A program made the position numbers and the translations under genes. The notes under the pieces were generated by a model. The model had not been told where the DNA came from, ran no database searches, and was given only the letters and a program-made list of their open reading frames with translations. Below, one piece after another: positions 26,572 to 35,292 of a DNA stretch of 64,000 bases. This DNA is from Nitrososphaerota archaeon (lineage in GTDB: Archaea > Thermoproteota > EX4484-205 > JAAOZP01). The DNA is taken from the NCBI GenBank assembly GCA_011605725.1, contig JAAOZP010000017.1, positions 1 through 64,000 on the forward strand. The letters are read 5' to 3'. Every line of letters begins with the position of its first letter. Within the stretch, counting starts at the first letter, position 1.

Positions 26572-27537
26572 ATGAAGGCGACTGCAAAAGCCCATCCGAT
26601 CCAAGGTTTAATAAAGTATCACGGCTTAAAGGATCCTGTTTTAAGAATACCGTTTCACGACAGTATATCAGTGTGCGTTGATGCTCTTTCCACAGTCACA
26701 ACTGTTGAAACCGATGAAGAATTGGGGGAAGACTTGATAATAGTTAACGGGGAGAAGATTACTGGAAACGCTAAGGATAGGGTTGAAACGGTCCTCCGGA
26801 AGCTTAAGAAGATGGCAGACTACCAAGGGTTCTTCAGAGTTGTTTCAGAAAACAGTTTAAAAGAGGGGAAGGGCTTGGGTTTTTCCGCATCGGGATTCGC
26901 CGCCCTCGGGTTGGCTGCCAGTGCCGCCTTAAAACTGGATTTAGACGACGCTTCTCTGTGTGAAACAGTAAGGATGGGTGCTGGTTCTGCCACGAGGAGC
27001 CTCGTAGGAGGCTTCGCAATATGGTATGCTGATAAAAACGGAAGATCGTATGCTGAGCAGATTGCTACGCCTAAAGATGTTGATCTAACTATGGTAATAA
27101 TCCCGATTCATTCCAGTTTTAAGACTGATGAGGCACATTTCGAAGTTCTAAGTTCACCGCTCTTCGAATCCAGGTTGAAAAGCATTTCAAGCATGGTTGA
27201 ATCCATGAGAAAAGCTATAGTTGAAAACGATGTACGGAGCATCGGGAGACTTGCTGAAGAAGATACTTTGAATCTTCACGCGATTACGATGACGGGTAAG
27301 TCGAGAATAATCCTATGGGAGCCAGAGACGCTTCGGATAATAAAAGAAGTAGTGAAAATGCGTGCTGAGGGCATACCTGCGTGGTATTCTATTGATACTG
27401 GCCCTTCCGTTTTCATCAACACTCTTAAGGATTACGAGGATTCCGTCGTCAGTCGGATGAAAGATTTAAAACTTCCTAGAATCATTGTTAGCAGGCCAGG
27501 CGGTGGGGCTTCACTCATCAGCAACAATTTGTTCTAA
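26572..27537 (+). CDS. Phosphomevalonate decarboxylase (haloarchaeal-type), isoprenoid pathway
   Basis: GHMP-kinase-fold decarboxylase of 321 residues. It starts KATAKAHPIQGLIKYHG, closely resembling haloarchaeal phosphomevalonate decarboxylase, and has SASGFAALGLAAS (GHMP loop), GAGSATRSLVGGFAIW and DTGPSVF with the catalytic Asp region. Classical diphosphomevalonate decarboxylases read KYWGKRD where this has KYHGLKD, which favours mevalonate 5-phosphate as substrate, giving isopentenyl phosphate for isopentenyl phosphate kinase. The ATG at 26572 is chosen because a TATA-like CTTATATTT lies 29 bp upstream. It supplies archaeal lipid precursors. Confidence 0.85.
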   Translation: MKATAKAHPIQGLIKYHGLKDPVLRIPFHDSISVCVDALSTVTTVETDEELGEDLIIVNGEKITGNAKDRVETVLRKLKKMADYQGFFRVVSENSLKEGKGLGFSASGFAALGLAASAALKLDLDDASLCETVRMGAGSATRSLVGGFAIWYADKNGRSYAEQIATPKDVDLTMVIIPIHSSFKTDEAHFEVLSSPLFESRLKSISSMVESMRKAIVENDVRSIGRLAEEDTLNLHAITMTGKSRIILWEPETLRIIKEVVKMRAEGIPAWYSIDTGPSVFINTLKDYEDSVVSRMKDLKLPRIIVSRPGGGASLISNNLF

Positions 27538-27609
27538 CGCCTAGTTAACTATAAGCCCATATTTTCGGAAAAAAAAGTTACATCATCCTCCGGGTTAAAG
27601 GTTTCACGG

Positions 27610-27903
27610 ATGAATGTCGTTAAGGTCGACGGTAAAAACAGTAAGCACAGGGTTCTACTGTACGCGTTGAGCACCTGTGGCTGGTGCAGGAAGACTAAAA
27701 AGTTTTTAACGGATAACAGCGTTGCGCACGAATATATCGACGTAGACCTGTGTACTGACGAAGAGTATGAGCAAATATGCAGAGATATTTTGGAAAGAGG
27801 AGGTAGAATAGCGTTCCCAACGCTGATAGTGGACGATTCCAGACTAATAACCGGTTTCAATGTGGATGAGATTCGGGAGGCATTGGAGATTGGTAACACT
27901 TGA
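27610..27903 (+). CDS. Glutaredoxin-like protein
   Basis: A 97-residue thioredoxin-fold protein with active site CGWC (in LYALSTCGWCRKTKKF) near residue 23 and the cis-Pro segment AFPTLIVDD. These archaeal glutaredoxin-like proteins reduce disulfides. The gene overlaps the following ferredoxin-thioredoxin-reductase gene by 14 nt, so the two form one redox unit in which the reductase probably regenerates this protein. Confidence 0.9.
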   Translation: MNVVKVDGKNSKHRVLLYALSTCGWCRKTKKFLTDNSVAHEYIDVDLCTDEEYEQICRDILERGGRIAFPTLIVDDSRLITGFNVDEIREALEIGNT

Positions 27904-28438
27904 GCAGGTGAGGCAAAGGGCTGAAAACGATGCGAGGACGCATGGCTACTATTTGAACCCTGACGAAGAGTTTCTGATAAGCCTGCTTGAGGGATTAAGG
28001 GAGAATGAGGAGCGCTACGGGTACCCCTCATGCCCATGCAGGCGTGCAACCGGAGTTTTTGAACTCGACAGAGACATTATATGCCCATGCGACTACAGAG
28101 ATCCTGATTGTGAAGAATACGGCTACTGCTATTGCGGGCTCTACGTGAGGAAGGATGTTGCTGAAAAGAGGCTGCCGATAAAACCGATACCTGAACGGAG
28201 GCCTTCTGAGAAGCTTGCTAGAGCATATTCCAAGGAGGATGTAACTGTCAGTGAAAAACCGGTTGAAGAAATCAAGACAACTCTAGTTTCTGAAGAGCAT
28301 CCTGCGGAGGTGTTGAAAATGTGGTATTGCAGGCAGTGTGGCTATGTTTGCTTTCGAGAAGAACCGCCATATGTTTGCCCAATCTGCAAGGCTAAGAGGG
28401 AAATGTTCAGCAGGTTAACAGTAAAGATAATTGGATGA
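27890..28438 (+). CDS. Ferredoxin-thioredoxin reductase catalytic domain fused to rubredoxin
   Basis: A 182-residue fusion. The N-terminal FTR catalytic chain has the cluster/disulfide cysteines in CPCRRATG, ICPCDYRDPDC and CYCGLYV, which hold a [4Fe-4S] centre beside the redox disulfide; an acidic linker (about 90-135) follows; the C-terminal rubredoxin has WYCRQCGY and YVCPICKA. Start is TTG 27890 with GGGAGG about nine bases upstream. The rubredoxin probably delivers electrons to the FTR cluster. Comparable FTR-rubredoxin fusions are known from methanogens. Confidence 0.9.
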   Translation: MVTLEQVRQRAENDARTHGYYLNPDEEFLISLLEGLRENEERYGYPSCPCRRATGVFELDRDIICPCDYRDPDCEEYGYCYCGLYVRKDVAEKRLPIKPIPERRPSEKLARAYSKEDVTVSEKPVEEIKTTLVSEEHPAEVLKMWYCRQCGYVCFREEPPYVCPICKAKREMFSRLTVKIIG

Positions 28439-28492
28439 GACTGAGATTAAATGTAGAAATATTTTTAAAGAAGCGTGAGTCAGAGGGCAGTA

Positions 28493-29443
28493 ATGAAAGA
28501 CAGGCTGTGGCGCGGCATACACGTGTTGGCGAACAGCAATAGTGATGTTGACGCTTTGGCTAATGAGGCTCCTGAGCTAGCAGGCCTCGGCGTGAATGTT
28601 CTCATCGTTGAAGTAGATTACAATTATGCTTATTCCTCTCACCCTGAGCTACGTGGCCCAGATCCTATAACCTTTGACCATGCAAAGACCCTGGTTGAAG
28701 AGTGTCGTTCACACGGCATCCGCTTGATCCCGCAGTTCCAGTGTCTGGGACACCAGTCTTGGGGTAAAACGACTTTCCCGCTTCTAGCCAGGTATCCTGA
28801 ATTCGACGAGACCCCTGGCCAGTTTCCCAATAACGAGGGGATTTACTGTCGGAGCTGGTGTCCCCAGCATCCTGGGGTTAACAGGATTGTTTTCAGGCTT
28901 TTCGACGAGCTTATAGACGTTTTTGAAGCTGATGCGTTGCACGTTGGGATGGACGAGGTCTTTCTCATAGCTTCAGAGCATTGCCCACGCTGCCGAGGCC
29001 AGAGTCCAAGCAGGCTTTTCGCAAAGGCTGCTAACGATTACTATGAGCATTTGAGGGAGCGCGGGGTTGAGACGTTGATGTGGGGCGACCGCTTGCTAGG
29101 GAGTAAAGCCACCGGATACGGAATGTGGGAGGCCTCTGAGAACCAGACTCACCCAGCGGTCGACATGATTCCTAGGAGCATAGTGTTATGCGACTGGCAC
29201 TATACTCTGCGCGAAGACTATCCCTCAATACCGTTTTTCCTTGAAAAGGGTTTCCTCGTCCTGCCGAGCGGCTGGAAGGATGTTGACGCGACTAAAGCGT
29301 TCATAAGGTTCTCGCAGAGATTCATGAATAATGAACGACTACTCGGCTACCTATGCACTACTTGGGGTGCTGTTAAGCCCGGGAGCCTTGCAGAGTGGCC
29401 GCCCATCCGGGTGGCGATGGAAATGCTTCAAAATGAAAACTAG
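28493..29443 (+). CDS. GH20-like beta-N-acetylhexosaminidase catalytic domain protein
   Basis: A TIM-barrel protein of about 316 residues. HVGMDEVF near residue 145 is the GH20 His-x-Gly-x-Asp-Glu signature with the catalytic Asp-Glu pair; PQFQCLGHQSWG and LMWGDRLL also fit. There is no signal peptide and no N-terminal GH20b domain, so it is a compact, probably cytoplasmic form. The ATG at 28493 lies 32 bp after a TATA-like GAAATATTTTTA; the GTG at 28475 is too close. Activity on N-acetylhexosaminides is predicted but not certain for this divergent group. Confidence 0.8.
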   Translation: MKDRLWRGIHVLANSNSDVDALANEAPELAGLGVNVLIVEVDYNYAYSSHPELRGPDPITFDHAKTLVEECRSHGIRLIPQFQCLGHQSWGKTTFPLLARYPEFDETPGQFPNNEGIYCRSWCPQHPGVNRIVFRLFDELIDVFEADALHVGMDEVFLIASEHCPRCRGQSPSRLFAKAANDYYEHLRERGVETLMWGDRLLGSKATGYGMWEASENQTHPAVDMIPRSIVLCDWHYTLREDYPSIPFFLEKGFLVLPSGWKDVDATKAFIRFSQRFMNNERLLGYLCTTWGAVKPGSLAEWPPIRVAMEMLQNEN

Positions 29444-29506
29444 TCTCTTGTTGACCAGGTATCCTCGCGAGGTACAGTTATTAAGCACCCTGTTTAACAC
29501 TCGCAT

Positions 29507-30379
29507 ATGCTGAAAACCGGTACGAAGATCCTGGGACCCTTACTGCTAGTTATCGTATCGATTCTCTGGGGAACATCTTTCCCCATGATTAAAATGGTTG
29601 TTTCCAGAATAACCGCTGGAGAGTATGTTGTCTTCAGGTTTACGCTGTCAGTCCTTCTCCTACTGCCATACTTTGTTCACAGTCTCTTTAAAAACATGGG
29701 TAAAACGCGTGAAGCAGCGAGGCCAGGAGCAATTTTAGGATTACTCTATTTCGGAGGGATTTTCCTTCAGGGGCTTGGAACAGAGTATACTTCCGCATCA
29801 AACTCAGGCTTCATCACGAGCCTCTATATCCCTATGGTTTACGCTGTCGACGTTCTGCAGCGAAGATCCAACTATGATCATAAATTTACTCTGACGTTAA
29901 TACTGTCAGTAATCGGAATGTACTTGATGTCAGGAGGATCCTACGAGTCGAGAATCGGAGACCTAATGGTTTTAGCAGGCGCTTTCTTCTGGGCGCTCCA
30001 AGTCTTAGCGGTTGACAGGTTTTCGAAAAAATACTTCTCACTGGATTTAGTCTTCTTCCAGTATGCTGTGACAGCAGTCACTGGCCTTGCGTTTTTCCAT
30101 AATTCGTTAAGCGCCGGAAGCCTGGTTGAAGCCCTCCCGGTTCTCCTCTATCTTGCAGCGGTATGCTCCGTACTCGTCGGAGTATTACAAGTATGGGGTC
30201 AGAAATACACTTCCGCCTCCCAGGCTGTTCTAATCTATGCTCTTGAACCGGTTTCAGCAGCATTATTCTCCTTTCTAATACTGGGTGAGAAGCTTGGAGT
30301 AACTGAGTCAACCGGTGCAGCGCTGATTTTAATCTCAGTAACCATATCCCTGGGAGAGATGGCTCGTAGCAGAAAATAA
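29507..30379 (+). CDS. EamA/DMT-superfamily transporter
   Basis: A 290-residue polytopic membrane protein with ten hydrophobic segments in two EamA repeats. The first repeat opens with LWGTSFPMIKMVVSRI and the second ends SVLVGVLQVWGQKYTSASQA and LEPVSAALFSFLILGEKL, the standard family motif. It is a probable metabolite or amino-acid exporter with unknown substrate. It stands alone, 63 bp after the GH20-like gene. Confidence 0.9.
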   Translation: MLKTGTKILGPLLLVIVSILWGTSFPMIKMVVSRITAGEYVVFRFTLSVLLLLPYFVHSLFKNMGKTREAARPGAILGLLYFGGIFLQGLGTEYTSASNSGFITSLYIPMVYAVDVLQRRSNYDHKFTLTLILSVIGMYLMSGGSYESRIGDLMVLAGAFFWALQVLAVDRFSKKYFSLDLVFFQYAVTAVTGLAFFHNSLSAGSLVEALPVLLYLAAVCSVLVGVLQVWGQKYTSASQAVLIYALEPVSAALFSFLILGEKLGVTESTGAALILISVTISLGEMARSRK

Positions 30380-30447
30380 GGTAAGGATGTAAAATGCTAT
30401 TTGAAAAATCTGGTGAGAACCAGGTGTTGAGGATGCTGCCCCTGTTC

Positions 30448-31287
30448 TTAAATCATTAGCTGTGGAAAATATTTCCTCAACCAGTTAACCGTCTCGTCAA
30501 TAGCCTTATCCACGGGCAAAGAGTGGCCGGAGTCATGCACGACTAGCTGCTTCGGCTCCCCAGCTTTCTCAAACAACTTCATACCGTTTTTAAAAGGAAC
30601 AATATCATCATGCTTCCCAAGCTGGATTAGAAGTGGTCGTGGAGACACCTTATCAATATAGTTTATCGGGTCTACTGGAGCCAGAAACGGTTTAACAATG
30701 TTAATCAGTTCAGGAGGTATTTTACTCCTGAGTTCAACCAGCATCGGTACTCTGCTTTCAGAAATTATTTCAAAAAGATCCCCGCCTGGAACGTAAAGCG
30801 CAGCACCACTAACCCTCTTGTCCACCCCAGCCACTACACCTCCAAGTATTCCCCCCATGCTCACCCCCGCAAGTATAAGCTTCCCCTCCTCAACCCAATG
30901 GTTTCTGAAAGCAATATCTATAGCAAGCCTATTGTCAACAATGGTTTTACCTAAGTATTCGATTAGCAGCTCCGGCCTGATTTTTTCAGGATCCAGTTTC
31001 CTCTCTCCATGACCCCTGGCGTCAACAGCCATTATTGAGAAGCAGAATTTTTCCACGAATGCTTTGAAGTATAGAACATCCTCCTTACTGCCGCCCAGGC
31101 CATGTAGGAAAAGCAGTAGTTTTCCAGACGGGCCTGCTGGGTGGTGTGCAGCCAATCCCGGAATATCCTCGTCGAACCCAGTTATTCTAAACCTGTTTAA
31201 AACAACTCCCTCCCTGGCTTCCCTGCCTACTTCAAAATAGCTGATTCTCCCACGGGCCTTCTCGTAAGCCTCATCGTGAGACTCCAT
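30448..31287 (-). CDS. Alpha/beta hydrolase (esterase/peptidase-like)
   Basis: A 279-residue alpha/beta hydrolase. The oxyanion HG is in FLHGLGGSKED, the nucleophile elbow is GVSMGG, the acid is in LGKHDDIVP and the catalytic His in HDSGHSLP. The order matches dienelactone-hydrolase/prolyl-oligopeptidase-like esterases. The natural substrate cannot be deduced. Convergent with the EamA gene and apparently monocistronic. Confidence 0.87.
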   Translation of the reverse strand: MESHDEAYEKARGRISYFEVGREAREGVVLNRFRITGFDEDIPGLAAHHPAGPSGKLLLFLHGLGGSKEDVLYFKAFVEKFCFSIMAVDARGHGERKLDPEKIRPELLIEYLGKTIVDNRLAIDIAFRNHWVEEGKLILAGVSMGGILGGVVAGVDKRVSGAALYVPGGDLFEIISESRVPMLVELRSKIPPELINIVKPFLAPVDPINYIDKVSPRPLLIQLGKHDDIVPFKNGMKLFEKAGEPKQLVVHDSGHSLPVDKAIDETVNWLRKYFPQLMI

Positions 31288-31359
31288 GCCACCAACATTC
31301 TTCCCAGAGGCTAATAAAGGTTACAGTATTCACTCTAGTTTGAAACACGTGTCCACAGA

Positions 31360-32058
31360 CTAGGCTAAAACATTCAGAACCGAGAATGCTTCAGGCGCGA
31401 AAAAATAGAACAGTATAAGAATCAGGAAAGCAGAAACCGGAACAGTTATGTTATCGTCTATAGGGCCGAACTCGAAATGCTCAATAATGCTGCTAAACAG
31501 CCCGGCGACGACGCCCGGCAGCGCAAGCTTCAACCCTATCACGACGTTGACGACAGCCATAGCCAGGTTTCCCCACCAAGACTTAGTACGTCTCTTAAAC
31601 ATAGCGTTCCTAACAAGCCCGGTTACAGCATCCCCCAGAGCCATGAACATTATGGGTATTACTCCAAACCAAAAGTCTCCGCCTGTGAGAAGCCAGCCTG
31701 CAGTCAGTATCAGCCCCCAGCTTAAGCAGAAATGAACCTCGTAAGCATTATCATTCGTCTGAAACCAGTACATAGGCTTTTTAAGAAGGTGTGGGATGAG
31801 TGTGAAAACCCCTAGAACCATTGAGAGGACTAATGGGTAGAACGGTGTGCTGAAAGCGAAGGGTACAAGGTAACCTATTAATCCGCCTGCAAGAATATGG
31901 ATAATCTTCCTGTTATAGTAGACTGCTACTCCTTCAGGAACCTTCTTAACGAGTATCTTGTAGGACAGGTAGGTTAAGACCCCGACGACGAATAATACCC
32001 ATATAAAGAATACTAGTGCACGCAGTCCTTCTACCAGTAATGTTTCTGCTTCAAGCAA
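31360..32058 (-). CDS. Polyprenol/phytol kinase-like (SEC59/CDP-transferase superfamily) membrane protein
   Basis: A 232-residue membrane protein with about seven helices. The conserved NRKIIHILAG and the cytoplasmic ALGDAVTGLVRNAMFKRRTKSWWGNLAM match dolichol/phytol kinases, which phosphorylate isoprenoid alcohols with CTP. Start is TTG 32058, about 30 bp after a TATA-like GTTTTATAGCC, so probably leaderless. It may act in archaeal polyprenyl-phosphate or lipid metabolism. Family assignment is fair; the substrate is not known. Confidence 0.78.
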   Translation of the reverse strand: MLEAETLLVEGLRALVFFIWVLFVVGVLTYLSYKILVKKVPEGVAVYYNRKIIHILAGGLIGYLVPFAFSTPFYPLVLSMVLGVFTLIPHLLKKPMYWFQTNDNAYEVHFCLSWGLILTAGWLLTGGDFWFGVIPIMFMALGDAVTGLVRNAMFKRRTKSWWGNLAMAVVNVVIGLKLALPGVVAGLFSSIIEHFEFGPIDDNITVPVSAFLILILFYFFAPEAFSVLNVLA

Positions 32059-32178
32059 ATTGTCTAGCTTCTTTTTTTAGGCTATAAAACTGTTTTTCGT
32101 CAGAGATAAGATTTTAACGACATTTGTCTAACTGCTTCATTAGGGAAGAACAATTCCCCTTTTTATTGGCATAAATCT

Positions 32179-32640
32179 CTAAATAGGGATATTGAAATCC
32201 TCTTTAACCACGGTTAAGACGAAATGAGTATTGGTCCTCTCAACGTTCGGCATTGAGAGAATTCTCTTTGTAAACCTGCTTAACTCAGCCGGGTTCCTAA
32301 ACTTGCTTATCACTATGGCGTCAACATCCCCAGTGACATCGTAAACAGCGCACACACCTGGCAGCTCAGCCAGCTTCTTCTCCACCTCCACGAGTTTACC
32401 TTTTGAAACCCTTATCTCAGTAACACTGGTAACTGAGAACCCGAGTTTCTCGTAATCAACGCTTAAAGTATACTTTTTCAAAACCTTGTTTTCCTCCATT
32501 CTTCTAATTCTTGCTAGAACCGTTCCAGGAGCGACTCCAAGCTCGTTAGCTATTTTCCTGTAGGACATTCTGGAATCAGTCATAAGCTGCCTGAGTATCT
32601 TCAGGTCCAGTTCATCCAAGGCTGGCTCCGTTGAAGACAT
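32179..32640 (-). CDS. Lrp/AsnC family transcriptional regulator
   Basis: A typical 153-residue Lrp protein. The winged helix LDLKILRQLMTDSRMSYRKIANELGVAPGTVLARI spans about 10-45, then the RAM effector domain (VCAVYDVTGDVDAIVISKF). The start is ATG 32640; a TATA element (TTATAACC, near 32670) is flanked by two copies of a 9-bp repeat, suggesting autoregulation. Its only close neighbour is the flavodiiron gene 30 bp upstream in the same direction, whose expression it may also influence. Confidence 0.92.
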   Translation of the reverse strand: MSSTEPALDELDLKILRQLMTDSRMSYRKIANELGVAPGTVLARIRRMEENKVLKKYTLSVDYEKLGFSVTSVTEIRVSKGKLVEVEKKLAELPGVCAVYDVTGDVDAIVISKFRNPAELSRFTKRILSMPNVERTNTHFVLTVVKEDFNIPI

Positions 32641-32641
32641 G

Positions 32642-32690
32642 ACTAACCATACTAGTGTAAGGTTATAGGTTATAAAAGTTTACTAACCAT
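32642..32690 (-). promoter_or_regulatory. Lrp gene promoter flanked by a duplicated ATGGTTAGT site
   Basis: On the minus strand ATGGTTAGT occurs at 32682-32690 and 32642-32650, spaced 40 bp, about four helical turns, on either side of a TATA box (AACTTTTATAACC near 32668-32680). The downstream copy abuts the start codon. This geometry suits autorepression by the Lrp protein. Confidence 0.45.
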
Positions 32691-33887
32691 GCTGTTCAAC
32701 TTTTCAAGGAAGCCATGCAGAATGTTTTCATACTCTGTTAAGTCTCTTCCACCCGGATAGTTAACATATTCGCAGACATGCGAGACTTCGAACCCAGCTT
32801 CGCCAAGCTTTGATGAAAGCTGGTTTGCCGCAGTCCCTCCCCAAAGCTTCGTCACAGTCACCGCTGCAAGTTTTCCACTACCGATCTTCTTTATCCGGAG
32901 AAGCTCGACAATGCTGCTTAAAGGGGGAAACACGTTCCCCTCGTAGGTTGGCGTTATGAAGATTACCCCTGCCGAATCAACTACGTCGGTTAAAACATTA
33001 TTTACACTGCTGACCACAGCGTTATGGACAGCAACCTCGTCAACCATATTCTTAACGACTTCGCATGCGTATTTCGCAAGCTGCTCCGTTAAACCGTACA
33101 TAGAACCATATATAATCGTTACCTTCTTCCTACTCTTTAGCGTGCACCAGGAGGTTAACTCCTTAATAAATTCAGGTATCCTGCTTCTTAAAACAATTCC
33201 ATGGGACGGAGCAATCATCCTCAGGTTTAAACCAAGTTTTCCAATCTTGTCTAATGCCCTCATAACCATTTGTCTGTATGCTGCAACGACTGTTGCAAAA
33301 TACTCCTTAGCACTAAGCATGTATTGCTCGAAGTCGCACTCATCGTCGAAAACAGGCTTCTCTAAAGCGCCGAATGCTCCGAAAGCATCGGAGCTAAACA
33401 GGATACCCTCGTCCTCAAGATAAAGGAACATGGTGTCGGGCCAGTGTATCCAAGGAAGCTCGATAACCCGAAGCTTTCTTCCACCGACTCTTATAGTATC
33501 GCCATCTTTAACAATCCCTGTTTCAACGTTAAACATACTCTTCATGAAAGAGGAGGCTCTTAACGTGGAGTATAATGCGGGGTTACCTATTCTTTTTGAA
33601 ATCTCGCCTATAAGACCACTATGATCAGGCTCCGAATGTAAAACGGCTATATGCTTTATTCGATTCAAACCCGAGACCTGATTTAGAAGGCGCAATATTT
33701 CTTCAACATTATAGACGTTTTTAGAAGAATCTATTAAAAGATACTCATCGTCGTCAGCAACCAAGTAAGAATTGTAGTTAACTCCGCTAGGTATTGGCCA
33801 CATGTTCTCGAAAAGCCTAGTGTTAACGTCAGGTATGCTCAGCCAATAAACCCCTCTGCCAATAATCCTCCAAGACGGTGTGTACAT
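32670..33887 (-). CDS. A-type flavodiiron protein (FprA-like)
   Basis: A 405-residue flavodiiron protein that reduces O2 to water, or NO to N2O, at a di-iron centre using FMN. All iron ligands are visible: H84-x-E86-x-D88-H89 (LHSEPDHSG), H148 (WIHWPD), D167 (SSDAFG) and H229 (APSHG). The C-terminal flavodoxin domain starts near 252 with IIYGSMYGLTEQLA. There is no rubredoxin or flavin reductase fusion, as in coenzyme F420-dependent FprA of methanogens; the electron donor here is unknown. It points to a micro-aerobic or anaerobic life with oxygen detoxification. Confidence 0.92.
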   Translation of the reverse strand: MYTPSWRIIGRGVYWLSIPDVNTRLFENMWPIPSGVNYNSYLVADDDEYLLIDSSKNVYNVEEILRLLNQVSGLNRIKHIAVLHSEPDHSGLIGEISKRIGNPALYSTLRASSFMKSMFNVETGIVKDGDTIRVGGRKLRVIELPWIHWPDTMFLYLEDEGILFSSDAFGAFGALEKPVFDDECDFEQYMLSAKEYFATVVAAYRQMVMRALDKIGKLGLNLRMIAPSHGIVLRSRIPEFIKELTSWCTLKSRKKVTIIYGSMYGLTEQLAKYACEVVKNMVDEVAVHNAVVSSVNNVLTDVVDSAGVIFITPTYEGNVFPPLSSIVELLRIKKIGSGKLAAVTVTKLWGGTAANQLSSKLGEAGFEVSHVCEYVNYPGGRDLTEYENILHGFLEKLNSMVSKLL

Positions 33888-33900
33888 GCTAAACCTTTTT

Positions 33901-35193
33901 TTAAAAACGCTTTAAAAGGTTTCTCCGAATCGGAGCCTTAACAAAGCCCCGGGGCTTTTGCCTAACCCCAGTCAAGATAAAAACGCTAACCATGAGGAAA
34001 AACGCGGAGGCCAAGAAAGCCGAGTCATATCCATGAGTCTCAATAATCAAGCCTCCGACGATAGGAGCAATCGCCTGAGGGATTGCTCTCAAGGCGCTGT
34101 TTAAACCTATGTATGTTGGCCTATCTTCCTCCGGAGCCATCTCCATCAGGAATGGGAAGCTTGAAACCATGAATGAACTGAAAGACGCTCCTGAGAGAGC
34201 AAACACCAGCATGAAGTAGCTTGTTGAAGAGGAGGCAAGCGCAGTGATGGTTGCTAAGATTCCAGCCATGTTCCCCGCTATAAGAACAGTCTTATGGCCA
34301 TATTTCTCCTGAATAAGCCCCCAGAGGATGTTGGTGAGTATCTGCGCCCCTACAAGGACTGATGTGAATAAGCCTATTTCGAAGCTGCTTGCCTTAAACC
34401 TATCTATAGCGTATGCCGTGTAGAATGAAGAGGCTATGGCTCCGAAGGAACCGATTATTCCTGAGAACGTGTAAAACATGTAGTTTCTGTCATTCTTAAT
34501 AATCCTCGGGATCTTGCTGAAGTATTCTCTGACGTCACGCTGGTTTCCAACAGCGTTTGAAGGCGGCTCGTCTATAAACATGATGTCCAACCAAGATATG
34601 GAGACAAGTATGAATGCAGTCAGAAAGCACATAGCATAGTTAACTGGGTATTTGAAGAAATCCATGTAAAAAGCCACAGCAATACCGCTCGCCAACCCTA
34701 AAACTGATGAAGCAAAGTTTGCAGTTGCGAAGAAGAATCCTCTCTTCTCCTCAGGAATAGCCTTTGCAACAATATCTAGCCAAGCTGTGGTGCATAGTCC
34801 TGCAGAAACATTTATCGTAATATATGAAGCATATAGCAGCAGCAGAGTTAATGAAGGATCTTTTTCAGCAAGAAGTAGAGTTGAGAAGGCAATTATCAGC
34901 CACGGTATTCTTTCACCAGGAGTTATTTTAAGTAGAAAAGGCTTCTTATACCTCCTCATTTCTACTCTTCCTGCTGAAACCAGCTGGAAAAAATTCCATC
35001 CAAAAACCGATATTGTTGAGATCAGTCCAACAGCGATTTTAGAATCCGTTAGACTCATTACAAAGGCGGGGAGAACAGTAGTTATGGAAACGAAGTTCAT
35101 GGCTGAACCATACGCCATCCAGTCTATAAGCAGGATTAGAAGGTTTCTCCTATACCTTTTTTCCGAAGCCTTATCGCTAGGTGTCTCGGCCAT
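33901..35193 (-). CDS. Major facilitator superfamily transporter
   Basis: A 430-residue membrane protein with about twelve hydrophobic segments. The N-terminal half contains SISTVLPAFVMSLTDSK-type and EEKRGFFFATANFASSVLG segments and the second half PEEDRPTYIGLNSALRAIPQA, as in MFS proteins of unassigned specificity. The ATG at 35193 has GGAGG eight bases upstream. It ends 13 bp before the flavodiiron gene and may be cotranscribed with it. Confidence 0.85.
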   Translation of the reverse strand: MAETPSDKASEKRYRRNLLILLIDWMAYGSAMNFVSITTVLPAFVMSLTDSKIAVGLISTISVFGWNFFQLVSAGRVEMRRYKKPFLLKITPGERIPWLIIAFSTLLLAEKDPSLTLLLLYASYITINVSAGLCTTAWLDIVAKAIPEEKRGFFFATANFASSVLGLASGIAVAFYMDFFKYPVNYAMCFLTAFILVSISWLDIMFIDEPPSNAVGNQRDVREYFSKIPRIIKNDRNYMFYTFSGIIGSFGAIASSFYTAYAIDRFKASSFEIGLFTSVLVGAQILTNILWGLIQEKYGHKTVLIAGNMAGILATITALASSSTSYFMLVFALSGASFSSFMVSSFPFLMEMAPEEDRPTYIGLNSALRAIPQAIAPIVGGLIIETHGYDSAFLASAFFLMVSVFILTGVRQKPRGFVKAPIRRNLLKRF

Positions 35194-35292
35194 TTATGAA
35201 GCCTCCTTATAAAAACCGGATTTAAATTTGTTTTCCCGTTTCACCTCCACTGAAAAACTTATTTCATCCCTCCTTATAATGGGAATGATGGA

